This document shows, one piece after another, positions 1 through 12,612 of a stretch of 64,000 nucleotides of DNA. Under the pieces are notes generated by a model that saw nothing but the letters and a program-made list of their open reading frames with translations, ran no database searches and was not told the DNA's origin. A program made the position numbers and the translations under genes. How positions within the stretch are numbered: the first letter of the stretch is position 1; every line of letters begins with the position of its first letter. The DNA is from Polytrichum commune (taxonomy: Eukaryota > Streptophyta > Polytrichopsida > Polytrichales > Polytrichaceae): the NCBI GenBank assembly GCA_950295325.1, contig OX485803.1:17668001-17732000 (forward strand), in the 5' to 3' direction.

Positions 1-6
1 TAAATG

Positions 7-225
7 GTTGAGATCCTTGTGTTTTCAAGTCCAAACGATTACATGTTGAAGGGCATCTTTCAATTTTTTTTCTTTATCAATTTGAGGTATATTCTATAGA
101 TTCCTCTAATATGATCGGTCACCATCCTGAAGTCTTGAACTTCAACCGGTTCATCTAGAATTAGCAGTTGGTTCTCCCCATTCATTGGCTCATACAACGA
201 ACAAACCAGGGGATTGCTCTCGGGG
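7..225 (+). repeat. Family G dispersed repeat, copy 1 (CCGGTT-rich)
   Basis: First of seven main copies of a roughly 150-230 bp repeat in this window. Recognised by the order: GAGATCCTTGTGTTTTCAAG near the start, a GATTCCTCTAATATGATCGG block, then GAACTTCAACCGGTTCATCT and a tail ending near TTCTCCCCATTCATTGGC. Other copies lie near 6510, 22986, 24125, 32195, 33655 and 52375. The copies share repeated CCGGTT hexamers but no clean terminal inverted repeats, so the element class is unknown. Confidence 0.7.
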
Positions 226-276
226 GCGTCTCTCTTCACTGTGATTGGCTTCATGTGGAAGCAAGAGCCGTTTAGA

Positions 277-819
277 TGGCCGCTTCACACCTAGAGGCAG
301 GGGCGATGCGTTGTGTAAGAGGCTTAAAATCCTCACTTGTGATTGGCCAAAAGGTTGAAATCGGCCCCAACCCTGTTACACCTAGAGGCCGGGCCGATTT
401 GGTAGTTTGAAAATTTTAATCCAAAAATGCATGGTCTGACACGGCCCGAGCTCATTGAATTGGGTGCACCCGAAATGGAGGGCCAATTCTTGGATTCGGG
501 ACCAATGTCATATTTCAAGAAAACAAAATATTTTTAATAAAATATGATTTCTTTTCAACGAACCATATCCAGTCCATTGGATTATGTGAAAATATGAACT
601 GCTCTATGCTAGATTATGCTAGATCCGTTGGATTAAGCTAGATTTACTGAATCGACCTAGCTTCTTGGCCCCAAGGCCTTTACATATGGGAAAATTGGCC
701 CCCATTATAATCCTCATTATAATGTGTAGTTGAGGCTGGCCTCCAACCCAAAAGGGGCTGAAATTTCATGCAATCGGCCTCAAGGGGAATTGGCCCGGCA
801 TCTAGGTGTAAAGCGGCCC
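277..819. mobile_element. PIF/Harbinger-like MITE (543 bp)
   Basis: The termini are inverted: TGGCCGCTTCACACCTAGAG on the left matches the reverse complement of the right end, GGGCCGCTTTACACCTAGAT. A second TIR-like block (TTACACCTAGAGGCCGGG) sits about 110 bp inside the left end. No protein is encoded. The terminal 14 bp match the TIR code of the autonomous-type element at 27808 and the MITE at 36373. A clean 3-bp target duplication is not preserved (AGA left, TTT right), so the superfamily call rests on TIR similarity. Confidence 0.6.
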
Positions 820-2084
820 TTTGATGGCCGAAGCACAAGCTTTGGCACGGCAACTGCAACCTCATACTCTACATCATATCAAACACTTCAAGCCCACATG
901 AGAGCATAGAAGTTGTGACACTTTATGCTCCGACCACTTGAAGCAATCCTGTATTTGGATATGGCCACTTTGCCAACAAAAGTGCAATTAGATCTTCATG
1001 ACCATCTCATCGTTGCAAGTTTTGTTGGTAACAAAACCAACTCAAATTTCTTGATCTATTGGTTTGCAAGTTTGAATGAAGAGTTGGAGGAAGGTCATGT
1101 CACCTATGATTATGGTGCCATTCACAGATTTATTTTTTCTATTTGAAGGTTGCTTTACCGAGTACAATCAATAGAACTCTAATGTGAGACTTGTTGTGGA
1201 CTGCCTTTGGCACATGTGTGTTGCAGCCTTGGTTGGAGACCCCCAATCCTCTTAGACCGAAGGCTTGCACTTCTAACATAGATCATTATCAGGCAGTGCC
1301 CCTTGAGCATTTTCAGTTTGCACATTTAGGGTTGCACAAAGTGGAATTATGCTTGGGCGTTACTCAAGTAACGATCCTTAAGGGTCCCGTGTTTTTATGT
1401 TATAATTGACACGAGCAAGGGCTAGACGTCAAACGTCACCCTTGCCAGAATAACCCAACTATTATTGCATAACTACCCATGGATACTGGAGAGTGCTCCT
1501 TCATGATGTTAATTCTACCTTGACACGAGCCATTTTTTGCCAAGGATTGTGAGGGGTTTGCTCTTAGAACAACTAAACCACATATGGCCTTCGGAAGCCA
1601 ATTGGAACATGTTGAACCCCCGACTCCAACTCCTAGACCATGTTAGGCAATAGCAACCATTTATCACTATACTGAAGGGCAATACAATATGTGAACTCTA
1701 ACACCTAGGAGGTTGCCAAAAAAAATCCCTTCCCTCCAAAGAACTAGCACATTTTGTTGCTCAACTGCCAACATCTGGCTTACTTCAAAATTGTGAACAT
1801 TTCACCACACCTAGCCTCCAATGCCTTATTTTTTTTCCATGTTTTTCTTGCATGGCACGAGTTGAATGTGAATCCAACAATGAATCTTCATTCAAGGAAA
1901 AAAGAAAAGATAAATGAGCATCAATGCATTTTGTATTGACATGCGATGTCTATTCACTAGCCCATATCAATCCGGGTCCATGTCATTCAAACCCATGGTT
2001 GTGCAATAACAAAACTTTAAAAAACCACTTGAAGCATTGTTCATATGATTGCAAAAGATATGCATGTGTTATTCGTTCTTTTGA
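820..2084. other. Intergenic, no recognised feature
   Basis: AT-rich sequence with only short open frames (60-73 codons) lacking any recognisable domain or splice context. No inverted repeat or tandem array was seen. Confidence 0.5.
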
Positions 2085-2376
2085 ATATAGATGAGGAATC
2101 CCCAGCTTGAAATGTATGTTGTATTTGCAAGTATATGATGAAATATCAACACACCTCAAATTGAAATATAAATTTCCCTTGAGTTAGTAATGGTTATTGA
2201 AAGTGTATAATCTTTGAATAAATACGTTACCCTCCCCCCCCCCCCCCCCCAATATTGTTTTTGATTATTGAGTGTAGAGTAGTTAAGCAAAACATGAAGA
2301 TGTACTCCACATTCTCATAACACATGTGTTTAGATTTGCAGCTAACCAATTACACATTATTCCACTATAGGTGACT
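2085..2376 (-). repeat. Family E dispersed repeat with poly-C interruption
   Basis: Reverse-orientation copy of the most abundant dispersed repeat here. It is related to 36050-36310 through GATGAAATATCAACA, GGTTATTGAAAGTG, GAGTGTAGAGTAGTTAA, ACACATGTGTTTAG and CACTATAGGTG in the same order. It contains an 18-nt C run at about 2233-2250. Confidence 0.6.
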
Positions 2377-4194
2377 AATTAGCCCCTTTTATCACATTCT
2401 TAAGTAAATCCCCTTTATCCCCCATGCCAACATGACGTTTTTGGGTCTGCCATCATGTAGTCATCATAATGTGTGACACAACGTGACAAACGTTGTTGTG
2501 CAACCCCTCACTGTGAAGATTTGGGTAGAAAAAAAAATTCTTGAGAAGATTCAATTGTCATAAAGTTGAAATTCCCAAGTTGGGCCAACTAGGTCTTTTT
2601 TTTTAAAATAAAAAATTTTGAATTTGCAGGATGGGATGGATGAGAAAGTGTGAAAAATAGAAAATTTTGTATGTATATGTATATATAATACACTTATGTG
2701 AGAATTGTAAATTTTAAAGTTGGAACTCATATGCCTATTCTGGAGGTGGTTGAAGTTCATTGACCGGATGATGAGTGTCTCTCACAATGATTTTGAATAC
2801 AAATTTTGAACATGTGTGGTTTGAGGTGTTGTTGACACTACTAGAGATGGTTGACCTTGCAATTGATAACACCCACATGCATGGAATTTGCTTCCTTCTT
2901 CAAGTGTTAATGACCTTCTACGAGCTTCAAACAACGTTAGAATAAATTGTTCTCTTTGAAATTAATACAAAATCGAATGAGACTTACATCTATCTACCAC
3001 GTATCTTTATATGTACCCATTACCCGATGGGTTTGAATTTTGGTCAAGGGTATCCTTGCTCCGTTACTCGGATGAAATTTTCAATATATGTTCATGTTAG
3101 GGTATTTTTCCAACGAACAAAAATGTGCTCCATGAGAGCTTTGCTTCATCCAAAATGGAGAGCTCATCTTCTCCTTGATTCCAAGAAGACTTCACTCTCA
3201 TCACCTCAAGATTTTGTGAGTTGTTCATGTATTTCTTCTTTTGATTATCCTTGTAGGTGTAATGTGAATTATACATTATGCAATGGCGAGTTTTATTCAA
3301 CATGGTCATTTTAGCATTGGCCGTCATCATGGTCGTTGTTTCTCAAAAAATAAAAGTTAATGTAACATTGGATCTCATTAGAAGCAAACATAATATTAAT
3401 GGACTTTCATGCGTGAGGGCTCAATGCATATGCTCATATGCTTGTTAAGTCCTCATATTAGTGCTACTACTTAGATAACTAATAATTAGTAAGGCTTTGG
3501 TGAGGATGAAGAAAATATCCTTGAATTTCTTTAAATTTCATTGATGTGGATGCACACATGAAAGGAATAGCACATAATTGGGATGATTATGTTTGGGCTT
3601 GCATTTGTGTTTTCTCAACATTGATGCGTGAAGCTATTTGAATATTTTTTAGATTGATAATTGATCTTGACTTTACGTTTCCAAGCTTTGAAATGTCAAG
3701 ATATTCCATCAAGGTTGTATTTTCTTGTTTTGCTAAAATATGTTCTATTTTGTACATGAAAATTAGTGAATATTATGAATCATCGACATCATAATTTTTG
3801 ATTGAGCAACTTGACACATAGATTTAATTCCAACTTTTATTTGCAATTCCTAACAATGTCGCTAGTTGTGACCTATTGAGCAAGTGTGTTGCACCACACG
3901 GGCCCCACATACATGCGAGTTAGTTGTTGTTTTAATATTATATCCAGTAAGGCATAATCAAGAATTCCCAAAGTGAGCATTGCTTGTTTTGTAAAACATT
4001 CCCAACACAAAAAGAGCATGATGCCCATTTTTTCCTGGCCTCATGGTGCAAGAGCCTATTGTTGAGTGATATTATGATTGTTTGCCCTTCATATTGAGGA
4101 TTGTTTTAACCAAGGTAAAGGGTATCATGTAATGACTAGTATAAAATTGAAGCCTAATGTCCTTACCCTTTAATATGAGCTCAATAACAACACC
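2377..4194. other. Intergenic, no recognised feature
   Basis: Low-complexity AT-rich sequence. The open frames around 3027-3330 exist on both strands at once and show no family features. Nothing supportable was found. Confidence 0.5.
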
Positions 4195-4700
4195 CACCCA
4201 ATTGATCCACACATATGGAACTTGCATGTTACAAAAAGTGACAAACATGAAGCTTGATCAATGCCAAGGTTCAAAGGTTCATGCACGTACAATCAAACAC
4301 ATAGGGGCACAAGGCCTCTACAATTCCCATTATTGGTTGAAGTTTGGGAATTATTGATCACCAACCATTCTCCTTCAAGCCTCTTCCCATTATTGTTCAA
4401 TTTGGAAATGACTTCGCATGACAAGAGAGACTTGCCCTGCCTCTTCTAGATTTGTAATTAGAAATAGAAGATAATAAACCCAATGAAAATAGGACCACTT
4501 TCAAGTATGCAAAACCCCGCTCACAAATTCATAACTTGGGCATACCAAAAGTGACAAACATGAAGCTTGATCAATGGTCTCAATGATTCAAGGGTCCGAA
4601 CACTTACAAAATTTGAATATGGGCACGAAGCTTGTATTATTGGTTGAACCCCGCCCCCACCACTCAAGAATAATTTAGGATAGGAAAACACACATAGAGA
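4195..4700 (+). repeat. Diverged direct duplication, period about 313 bp
   Basis: The block GTGACAAACATGAAGCTTGA followed by TCAATG occurs at about 4238 and again at about 4551. Each is followed by similar TTCAAGG, GGGCAC(A/G)A and TATTGGTTGAA blocks. The second unit is truncated relative to the first. Confidence 0.6.
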
Positions 4701-5385
4701 CACGTCACCAACAACTATTATTTTGAATGGTTAAAGCAAACACCCATGATGCCTTGCAATTTCTCTCTCCCCCTCATTGATATTCTAACACAAACTCACT
4801 GTAACCTTGCAAGTTGCATTGAAGCAAGAATTGTGCAAAATAAGCATTGGGTTGAGCCAATAATTAGTGAAATGAAGAACACCTTTGTGTCTTTGTTCAT
4901 GAGTTGTTAGCCTACTAAAGAAGTAAATTCCACAACAAAAGGCAATTAAACCAAGTAACTCTGACTTTCTCTTGAGAAACCAAGTACTTTAGCTTGTAGC
5001 CCTCATAGTCCAAAAATCTCTAAGCTTTGCTCACAGTGAAAGGGAGCAAGTGACTTTCTCCACTTTAATTCTCTTCAATTAGCACCGAAAACAAATCACA
5101 TTGTAGGTTCTAACATACTTAGGACCCAATTATGCACATTCCCTGACATGAAGAAAATACACAACTCACAAGGTCTTCATAGCAACATACAAGGTCTTCG
5201 TCGCAACACAGATGGTTTTTGACACCTTGCCTTGGCTAGGCACTTAATAATTCACGGCACGGTCCACCACTATTGAGAATGCGCATACACACTTGTGCAC
5301 ATGAATGTCACATCACGTGGATGAAAAAAATCACATCAGAGTGGGTAAATTTGACAATTTACTTGGGGGTAAATTGATGTGGTCA
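4701..5385. other. Intergenic, no recognised feature
   Basis: No coding, RNA or repeat feature recognised. Short similar phrases (AAGGTCTTCATAGCAACA, then AAGGTCTTCGTCGCAACA, about 5171-5210) form a minor direct repeat. Confidence 0.45.
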
Positions 5386-5795
5386 ACCCTCTAGTCAACA
5401 TTGTGGCCAATTGCTAAGTCAACTGCAAAAGGAAAAAGAAGATTGAAATTCATTTTTTTTTTAAATCATCAGATATTTTTGGCTACAAGATCTAACAGTT
5501 CGGAATTGTTTTGGATTTTTTTGGAATTTTGCAAAATTGTTTAGGAGCCAATTGCTCATAGTTGACTCTTGTAGCCAACCAAGAGTAATCAACCATGAGC
5601 AGTCGACTACTAGGAAAGGGAAAAAATACATAATAAAAATATACTGGATTTTTAATGGATGATTAGATATTGCATTTAACAAGATCTGATGATCCAATTG
5701 TTTTTGAATTATTGTGGAATTTTGAAAAATCATCTTGAGAAGATGACTTCTAGTTGTAGTCAACTAGAGCAGTCAACCATACAATTTTTTTTTTT
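5386..5795 (+). repeat. Two diverged direct repeats of about 205 bp
   Basis: Both units run AAAGG-AAAAA, an A/T tract, AGATATT, ACAAGATCT, AATTGTTTT, GGAATTTTG(A/C)AAAA, GACT-CT-GTAG, then a CAACC-AGAG-AGTCAACCAT type end. They look like an old tandem duplication inside an AT-rich element carrying GTCAAC motifs. Confidence 0.5.
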
Positions 5796-6509
5796 TACAA
5801 AAATGATGCAATAAAAAAATTATCAGGTCAGCAAGCATCACGTGATTTGTGAGATGACGTGACATGATAGCCAAAGGTTGCGTAAATGCCCATTTGCACA
5901 TTCATGCCTTCATATGATGGCTCACTATGTGTTGATGACCCACTACTGCATTCCTTTTCACGATTTAAACCAATCACATATTTGGTTCAAATTGAGAACT
6001 TTATCCAAATAGTTATATTCACAAAGTTGACTACTACCACAGACCAAAAACCTATCTATTCCAGCAAATCCCCCTCCCCTCCCCCCACCCCAGTCATCAA
6101 ACATTGCCACATATCACTCGTAAGTTGGCTAAGACCCACTTGAATCCCAAGTGGAAACTACATTCCATCACTCATAAAAAGATGAAATAGACTGCCCCTC
6201 TATGCTATAGATTTCAATGTCCTCTAGTTGGTGTCACCTACAAGATGCCACACCCCACCTTCTAGTATATGGTCAAAGGAATAGTCTTATCCCAATGATG
6301 CCCATGAAATCACTTCAATCCAATGGGAGGGGGGGGGGGGGTGTCACTTGGAGACCATCTTATAGACTTGTATAACTTGAAGTTGTTGTCATGTACAAGA
6401 TGGTTCTACCTACCTTTCCATGTATGGTCAAAGGATCTCCCCCCCCCTCTATCAAAATCCCCATCACAACGACTCTCATAAACTCACTTCTCCTTTTCAT
6501 CATTCTATC
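5796..6509. other. Intergenic with homopolymer runs
   Basis: Contains a G run (6329-6341) and C-rich tracts (about 6066-6090 and 6440-6450). The phrases TCACTTGGAGACCATCTTATA and TACAAGATG recur with homology to 6225-6260, suggesting a small duplication. No gene was seen. Confidence 0.4.
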
Positions 6510-6680
6510 AATTGAACCGGTAGCGTTTGAGAAATAACCGGTTGGAGTTCAAGATTTTGGGAAAAATTACTCATCATTTTATAGGAATCTATGGAATATA
6601 CCTCGCATTAATGAAGAAATACTAGAAGATTACAACATGTAACCGGTTGGACTTGGAAACACACTAGGGTCTTGGCTGAT
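6510..6680 (-). repeat. Family G dispersed repeat, copy 2
   Basis: Reverse-orientation copy containing GAGAAATAACCGGTTGGAGT, TCTATGGAATATACCTC and CATGTAACCGGTTGGACTTG in the order expected for the reverse complement of copy 1. Very similar to 52375-52535. Confidence 0.7.
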
Positions 6681-7282
6681 TTACATGACCCAAAATCTGG
6701 CTATGGACATTGATATGGAACTCAATCTGGGAGTTGCTTGGAGAGGGGAGGATAAGAACAACACTTTACTTACTTACATTGGTCAAGGGAAGCCCGAAAG
6801 AGACTAAGGCCAGTCAAGGCAATTTCATACATGCCTTACTACATAGTCCTCCACGGGTGGGGATTACATATATGAGGCGACAAGTGCTAGGTCGACATGT
6901 GGCCAAAGAAATTTGCAATATTGGATGTACTAAGGTATGTGGGTTGTACGTGGTCACTTGGCTTGGGTCCGTTTAACATGAGCAGTCAAGGTCAATTTGG
7001 GGTTCTGACATGTGTAAACCCTTATACGTGATTGGTCTAATCCACTGAATCAATCCCAAGGACTTTACATGATGGAGTCCCCAAGGCCGTTCCGTCATAT
7101 TCATAGTTTGATGAGGGAAATCATATTCTAATGCATTAAAGGAGAAATATGACATGGCTTGAGGGAAGAGAATTGGGTCGGTCGAAAATGGAAGGCCGGT
7201 TTGCTTCCTTGGGGCTATTTGAGACCTTCCTTCCTTCTTGGTCCAATTCAGTGTTTCATGTGAATTGGCTTAGGGTTAGTGT
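6681..7282. other. Intergenic, no recognised feature
   Basis: No gene, RNA or repeat could be supported. An 88-codon frame at 6710-6976 has no domain signature. Confidence 0.4.
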
Positions 7283-7383
7283 CCATGTAGGTTGCTTGCC
7301 CATGAGATTCTAGTGGGAATGTAGATCGTATCATGTGAAATCTACATTGCCTTTAGAATTTGGTGGGCAAACCGCCTACATGG
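7283..7383. mobile_element. Small foldback MITE (family O, 101 bp)
   Basis: The whole element is an imperfect palindrome. The left arm, CCATGTAGGTTGCTTGCCCA followed by GATTCTAG and AATGTAGAT, pairs with the reverse complement of the right arm, which ends TGGTGGGCAAACCGCCTACATGG. The same termini bound a larger copy at 36861-37573. No protein. The target duplication is unclear. Confidence 0.65.
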
Positions 7384-7424
7384 GCCTCAACTCCTCATGC
7401 AAAGCGGCCATTAAGTGGACACTT

Positions 7425-7720
7425 AGAGTAGAGGTGCCCATAACTGATCACTTAAGAGATTATGCACCAACTTTGGAGAAGTACGAGGCGGTGCAATTTT
7501 TACCTGTATAGGAAGATAGAAATCAAGAGGACTGCAAATATTTTGGTAATTTCTTTTCTTCCTTATATTGAAAGTATTATGTATTCTCAAAGCCAAAAAT
7601 CGGCTTGAACATATCACCAATGTTTAGAGCTTGCCATAATTTATCATTTAAGCCGCTCAATCCTCCTCACTGTAGCACTCAAAACTAGGACATGTGTCAT
7701 GACATTATTGGTTGTAGCCT
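7425..7720 (+). repeat. Family H dispersed repeat, copy 1
   Basis: Colinear with 32704-32995. Shared blocks are AGTAGAGG(T/C)GCCC, CTTAAGAG(A/G)TT(A/T)TGCAC, GCGGTGCAATTTTT, GGAAGA, AATC, GGACTG, TACCAATGT and ATGTGTCATG. At the second locus it directly follows a family G copy, so H may be the distal part of the same large element. Confidence 0.65.
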
Positions 7721-7774
7721 AAACCAAATTTTGGTACCCTATAGATTGTTGATGGGGCGTGATCAGGAATAGAT

Positions 7775-7900
7775 GCCTCTACTATATATTTGAGTGGTAC
7801 GTATATGGGAAGGCTAGTGGTAAAAAGACACATGTTACTACAGAGATTGAACTATATGCTTAAAAATATAGACATTATTCGAAGTTTGATTACTAGCATA
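7775..7900 (+). repeat. Family E dispersed repeat copy
   Basis: Contains the family core in forward orientation: TATATTTGAGTGGTACGTAT, GGAAGGCTAGTGGTAAAAAG, ACACATGTTACTACAGAGAT. Confidence 0.55.
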
Positions 7901-9620
7901 ACTGAAAGAGTCAGCTTATGTGATTACTCAAACAAAAAGATAATCTTCAATTTGCTTATCTAGACATTTGCATCTCAACTCAAAATGACAACATGCATGA
8001 ACATAATAATAATAATTAGCCCTCATAGAGCAGACTGTGAACTTGTGTACCTCTGGAGGATTATGCTCTATGGATCCCTCCTCCATCTCCATATTCAGTC
8101 TAAACTTGGATCAAGGGCGCGTGGAGCAAGTGGTAGGTGTTATGCCAAGCTTTCATGGTGATTGGCCATGATAGTTTAGGTGTAAGGTCAAGGCATCCAT
8201 ACATTAGAAGAAATCTTGTCCATAGCAATCACCTGCAACTGGCTATTGCGATGCCGATGCCGATGGGTGTAATAACTGTTTTTTGCAACTAAAATCGAAG
8301 GCGTACCCCTACGGGATCTAAGTTGGCATAAATTTGATGTGAATTGCCCTTCATTACATTTGTGTGGGGGGCATGAGGTGGTACAGTGACAATGTGCAAC
8401 ATGGTTGGAAGTGCCCAATGCAAATAACCTCTATCCGCATAGGTGGAACTTGCCACTGCATAAAATAAGAGCCGGAGTCCAATGTGGTGGTCTTTTCCCA
8501 TCCTGAGGTGGTGAACAACCTAACTACCATTACAGTTGTAGATGATGTGTGATGGAAATATGATTATTATACCTTGTTTTAGATTATGTGCTCCAACGTA
8601 TACATCCACCTGTTTGAAGCAATCGTGGCAATGTTCAACGTCCACAACATGCCCACTTCTAGAGGTTATCGGTGGATGCTCCCCAAGTACAGTTGCCATC
8701 CTTCTTCACCACCTAAAGTTTGTGATGGTGTGGCATGTGGTTGCCAACATGCGTTTTCCCAATGCTCTTGAAGTATATATCCTTCATATGGCCACCACTG
8801 TGCCTCCGGCCACATCACAAGTGGTTTACCAATTCCACGGTACCTTACAGTCATTTAGGATTTCCATAGCCTTAATCTCTAGAGTATATTCATCACGCCG
8901 AGTCACTGAGCAACAATTCTTCATTGCTTGGGTGGTATTACAACCAATGCCCACGCATGAGAAGTGCAAGGAATGCTAAATTGGAGTAGATTTCACGATG
9001 ACAACCATGGCATGGAGTAGGTTTCAATTCAAGACCCAATATATGTCCCCTTTTGTGCTTTGACAACTCTAATTGTTTGTTTGTTTGTTGTTGTCGCGGT
9101 GGGAGTTGTGGCCACAAAATTGTCCAACACAATCCTTGGACGCAACATGGCAGCAATTTGTCACATTTGCTATCTAAGATATCACTATTGTCCAGCAACA
9201 ACCTACGATTCTCTAGTGGAATTCTCTTGCGATTTGCAACTTAATGGTGTCGTGTATGCACGCCATGCACCTCAGTCCCCCTTTGTGTCGTTTTGTGCGC
9301 AATAAAAGGACACAAATTGTAGGCCGTTGCCTCTTCATCACCATGACCATTTTGTGCAAGGCTAGGTGTAATTATGCATCCAAGGTTCCAATTTAGAATG
9401 TCCTATGCACACATCTTTTCCCTTGAGTGCCTAACCATACCTACATTGAGAAGGTCACCATCCACTTTGGGTGTGTAGAGCACCCTAGGATGGAGAATGT
9501 GAAAGTGTATATTTCTCACACATGTCTTACTCTCATTGTTTGATCTATTCCATAATAAGGTTCCCCCCCATGTGAATCTTGTAACCTATGAGTGCGTTGA
9601 GAGAAAGGCATTGTTGCACA
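7901..9620. other. Intergenic, no supported gene
   Basis: Holds a 145-codon open frame at 8542-8979 (plus) and smaller frames on both strands. None shows a domain, Kozak context or repeated homologue, so they are treated as chance. A (TTG/TTTG) tract lies near 9068-9092. Confidence 0.4.
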
Positions 9621-9976
9621 GGGAGGTGACTATTGAAATTTTAGAAACCACGTGAGATAAAAAATAGGGTCAATTTAATTCATCGAGGGTAAATTTTACA
9701 AATTTGTTAGATCTACCATAGCATTGGAAATATGTCCTCTACATGATTATTTGTAAAATAGGGTGGTGAATAATTCCTCCATTTTACTAATCATTAGAAA
9801 AAATAAGGTATTAGATATTGAATCCCCCCAAATGTGTGTAGTAGGATCAATAGAATAATTATGGGTTTGACTACTTGGATGAAGAATTGTGTAAATTTTG
9901 TCCAAATTTGAATGAAACGCGTTAGTATGGAGGGAAATGTTGTGGATTTTTTTTGGGGAAGGAATGTTGTGACTTC

Positions 9977-10269
9977 TCAATGGCCCTTGGCTTGCTTAGG
10001 GTTGGGCAAGCACAGTGGCGTGAAGGCGGTGAAGCGTTTGGGTAGGAGGTCTTGCGTTGGTGAAGTGTGGCGCATAGGCGGTAGGTAAGACACATTTTTT
10101 GGAGTTTTCTTCTTTGCTTCATAACGTTCACACAAGGTGTTTCATGAGCGCCAAAGATTCAGCTTGCTCCACTTGCATGCGGTAAGCATTGATTTTAAAC
10201 TCCAACTCCTTGATTTTTCCCTTGCATTGTCCGTTTTGTGACGACATGCTATTGATATCCGACGCCCTC
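9977..10269 (-). pseudogene. Frameshifted coiled-coil coding remnant, left-arm copy
   Basis: Read on the minus strand from a TTTAG acceptor-like site. A 39-residue stretch starting MSSQNGQCKGKIKELEFK (10128-10247) is followed, one frame over, by CERYEAKKKTPKNVSYLPP and further open sequence to a stop at 9977-9979. The first part is heptad-like (LEFKINAYRMQVEQAE), typical of a coiled coil, and the second is basic then proline-rich. The same frameshift exists in the mirror copy at 12613-12905, so the break predates the inverted duplication or marks an unrecognised intron. Likely derived from a transposon-borne gene. The family is not recognised with certainty. Confidence 0.5.
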
Positions 10270-10876
10270 CTAAATGTGAGATGTAGAAAGATGAAGAGTT
10301 ATAAAACCTGAATGTGAGCGTAGAAAGATGAGATGTTTTCCAGGTTATCATGTACTTGTATCTTGTTCTTTGAGACATCTACCTGAAGTTGGATGTTTTG
10401 GTGTTGCTACCAATAGTTGTAAAAATGTGTACGTTTTGATGAGATGTGTCATTTAGATTTTGTGTAACATGTGGTTTCGTAGGCAGAGGACAAGGTCCTA
10501 CTGGAGATTGCAGTGTCATTCTATGAGAGGCCAATTTTGTCATCGAACTGGAACTAATGTCGTGGAAACTAGGAGATTACTCATATGAAAAAGAAATTAA
10601 GAAAAGTTCGTGAGGTTGGAATTGGGTTCTAGAAAGGCCGATATTGGGATCATCTCGGAAATGTGAGCCAACTTTTTTCATATGATCCTTTTCAACCCTA
10701 GAATTATAGGTTTCTTTCGAAGATTTCAAACATAAAATTTCAAACTCCATTATGTAATCATAGTAATCCTAGTAGTGTCCAATATGCCAACATTCTATTG
10801 ATTATATTTTTGCTACAACAATCTTTTGTAGATGATCGATGATGCGCTACAACATTTGGCAACGTCACCGTGGTAG

Positions 10877-11702
10877 CACGGAGGGATCACACCCCCTTAC
10901 ATTTTGTAACCACGTGCGATAATGAAGTATTTAATGGGGGGATATTTATGAACTTCTCAATATTTTTTCCCTCCCTATATGTAGATATAAAGCTACTTTG
11001 ACATATTTTTTAACATCTTATATTTATTTGTAATTTTTTAGAAAGGCTAATTTTTGGCATCATATTTTTTTTATAAATCGTACAAGTACCAAATAGTAGA
11101 GGAAATACTATAGCATTGCAAAATTGACTATGGGAGCAAAAAACGTTCCATAGCATCCATCTTGTCATTCAATCGGTTTCAATTAGTTTTACCAATGCTA
11201 AACCGTTCAAAATGCCGTTCAAAACACAATCAATAACACTTGGATATTATTTAAAAGGTTACCAATAAACATGAAGATAACAAAATGTACAAGCTAACAT
11301 AGACAAGTTGTAAACACGGATAGAACAAAACAAGAAACACAATCAATTATCACAAAACATGATTTTTTGTACAACTATGTACTCCAAAGACAAAAGATTG
11401 CATTCAAATGAAAGAAAGCTAAATACACAAATTGAAAATATTTACTTCAATTGTGTTCACAAACATATTCAACTTTGTACCAAATATTTACAATGTGAAG
11501 GGTTAGGATATAACTATGCATCCTTCAATACATGTCAATATCCTCTACAATGTCATGATAACACTAAAAAATTTGGAGAAACTTGCTTAACACCAATGAT
11601 GACGAATAACTAAAACTAATTGATGGCATGAGGCGGGCAACCTTTGAAGTCTCCAACCACTCCACCAAGGCAGAGTGCAAGGCAAAGCGCAATCCTCTAC
11701 GT
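10877..11702. other. Spacer of the large inverted repeat
   Basis: Single-copy AT-rich sequence between the arms. It holds an 84-codon frame (11359-11613, plus) with no recognisable features and no sequence similar to the arms. Confidence 0.6.
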
Positions 11703-12113
11703 CTACCACGGTGACGTTGCCAAATGTTGTAGCGCATCATCGATCATCTACAAAAGATTGTTGTAGCAAAAATAGAATCAATAGAATGTTGGCATATTAG
11801 ACATTACTAGCATTACTAGGATTACATAATGGAGTTTGTAATTTTATGATTAAAATCTTCGAAAGAAACCTATCATTCTAGGGTTGAAAAGGGTTATATG
11901 AGAAAAGTTGGCTCACATTTCCGAGATGATCCCAATATCGGCCTTTCTAGAACCCAATTATAACCTCACGAACTTTCTTAATTTCTTTTTCATCTAAGTA
12001 ATCTCCTAGTTTCCACGACATTAGTTCCAATTCTATGACAAAATTGGCCTCTCATGGAATGACACTGCAATCTCCAGTAGGACCTCGTCCTCTGACTCCG
12101 AAACCACATGTTA

Positions 12114-12413
12114 AGAAAAGAAAAGAAAAAATAACGCCAATATTGTATACCGGCATGAATGCGAGCCCATTAGCCCTGTATTGATCACGGTGTCCCGTGA
12201 TGCAATATAAGGCGTTATCCCTCTTTTGGGAGGTGGGCTCTTGTTATCATATTATATCATATTATTTTAGTTAAGTTTAGTTAGGGTGGGGGGACAAGGG
12301 TTTGTTTGTTATTAAGTTTTTTTTGTTTAGGACGAGGTATGTGAGATATTTGATGGCATTTTCATGTATTTTCTTCATGAGGGTTTTAATGTTGTGTTTT
12401 GGGATTTTTAGGG
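12114..12413. mobile_element. 300-bp insertion in the right palindrome arm
   Basis: Comparison with the uninterrupted left arm gives the empty site directly: ACATGTTACACAAAATC. In the right arm GTTA is present on both sides (12110-12113 and 12414-12417), so the insert carries a 3-4 bp duplication (TTA or GTTA). It starts with an AGAAAAGAAAAG purine tract, ends GGGATTTTTAGGG, and has no TIR. Its middle can fold: AACGCCAATATTG (12133) pairs with CAATATAAGGCGTT (12203), enclosing ATCACGG-TGT-CCCGTGAT. GAGCCC (12163) can also pair with GGGCTC (12235). Class unknown. Confidence 0.7.
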
Positions 12414-12612
12414 GTTACATAAAATCCGAATGACACATCTCATCAAAACGTACACAAATTTACAACTATTGGTAGCGACATCAGAACATCCCACTTGAGG
12501 TAGATGTCTCAAAGAACAAGATACAAGTACATAATAACTTGGAAAGCATCTCATTATTCTACGCTCACATTCAAATTTTGTAACTCTTCATTCTTCTACA
12601 TCTCACATTTAG

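Noticed and set aside
8542-8979. 145-codon plus-strand ORF
   Set aside because: No domain, no good start context, overlapping frames on both strands; consistent with chance in low-stop sequence.
12109-12419. Solo LTR (TG...CA) interpretation of the insertion
   Set aside because: TGTTA...TTACA ends are present, but the neighbouring 5-mers do not match and the empty site in the mirror arm supports TTA/GTTA duplication instead.
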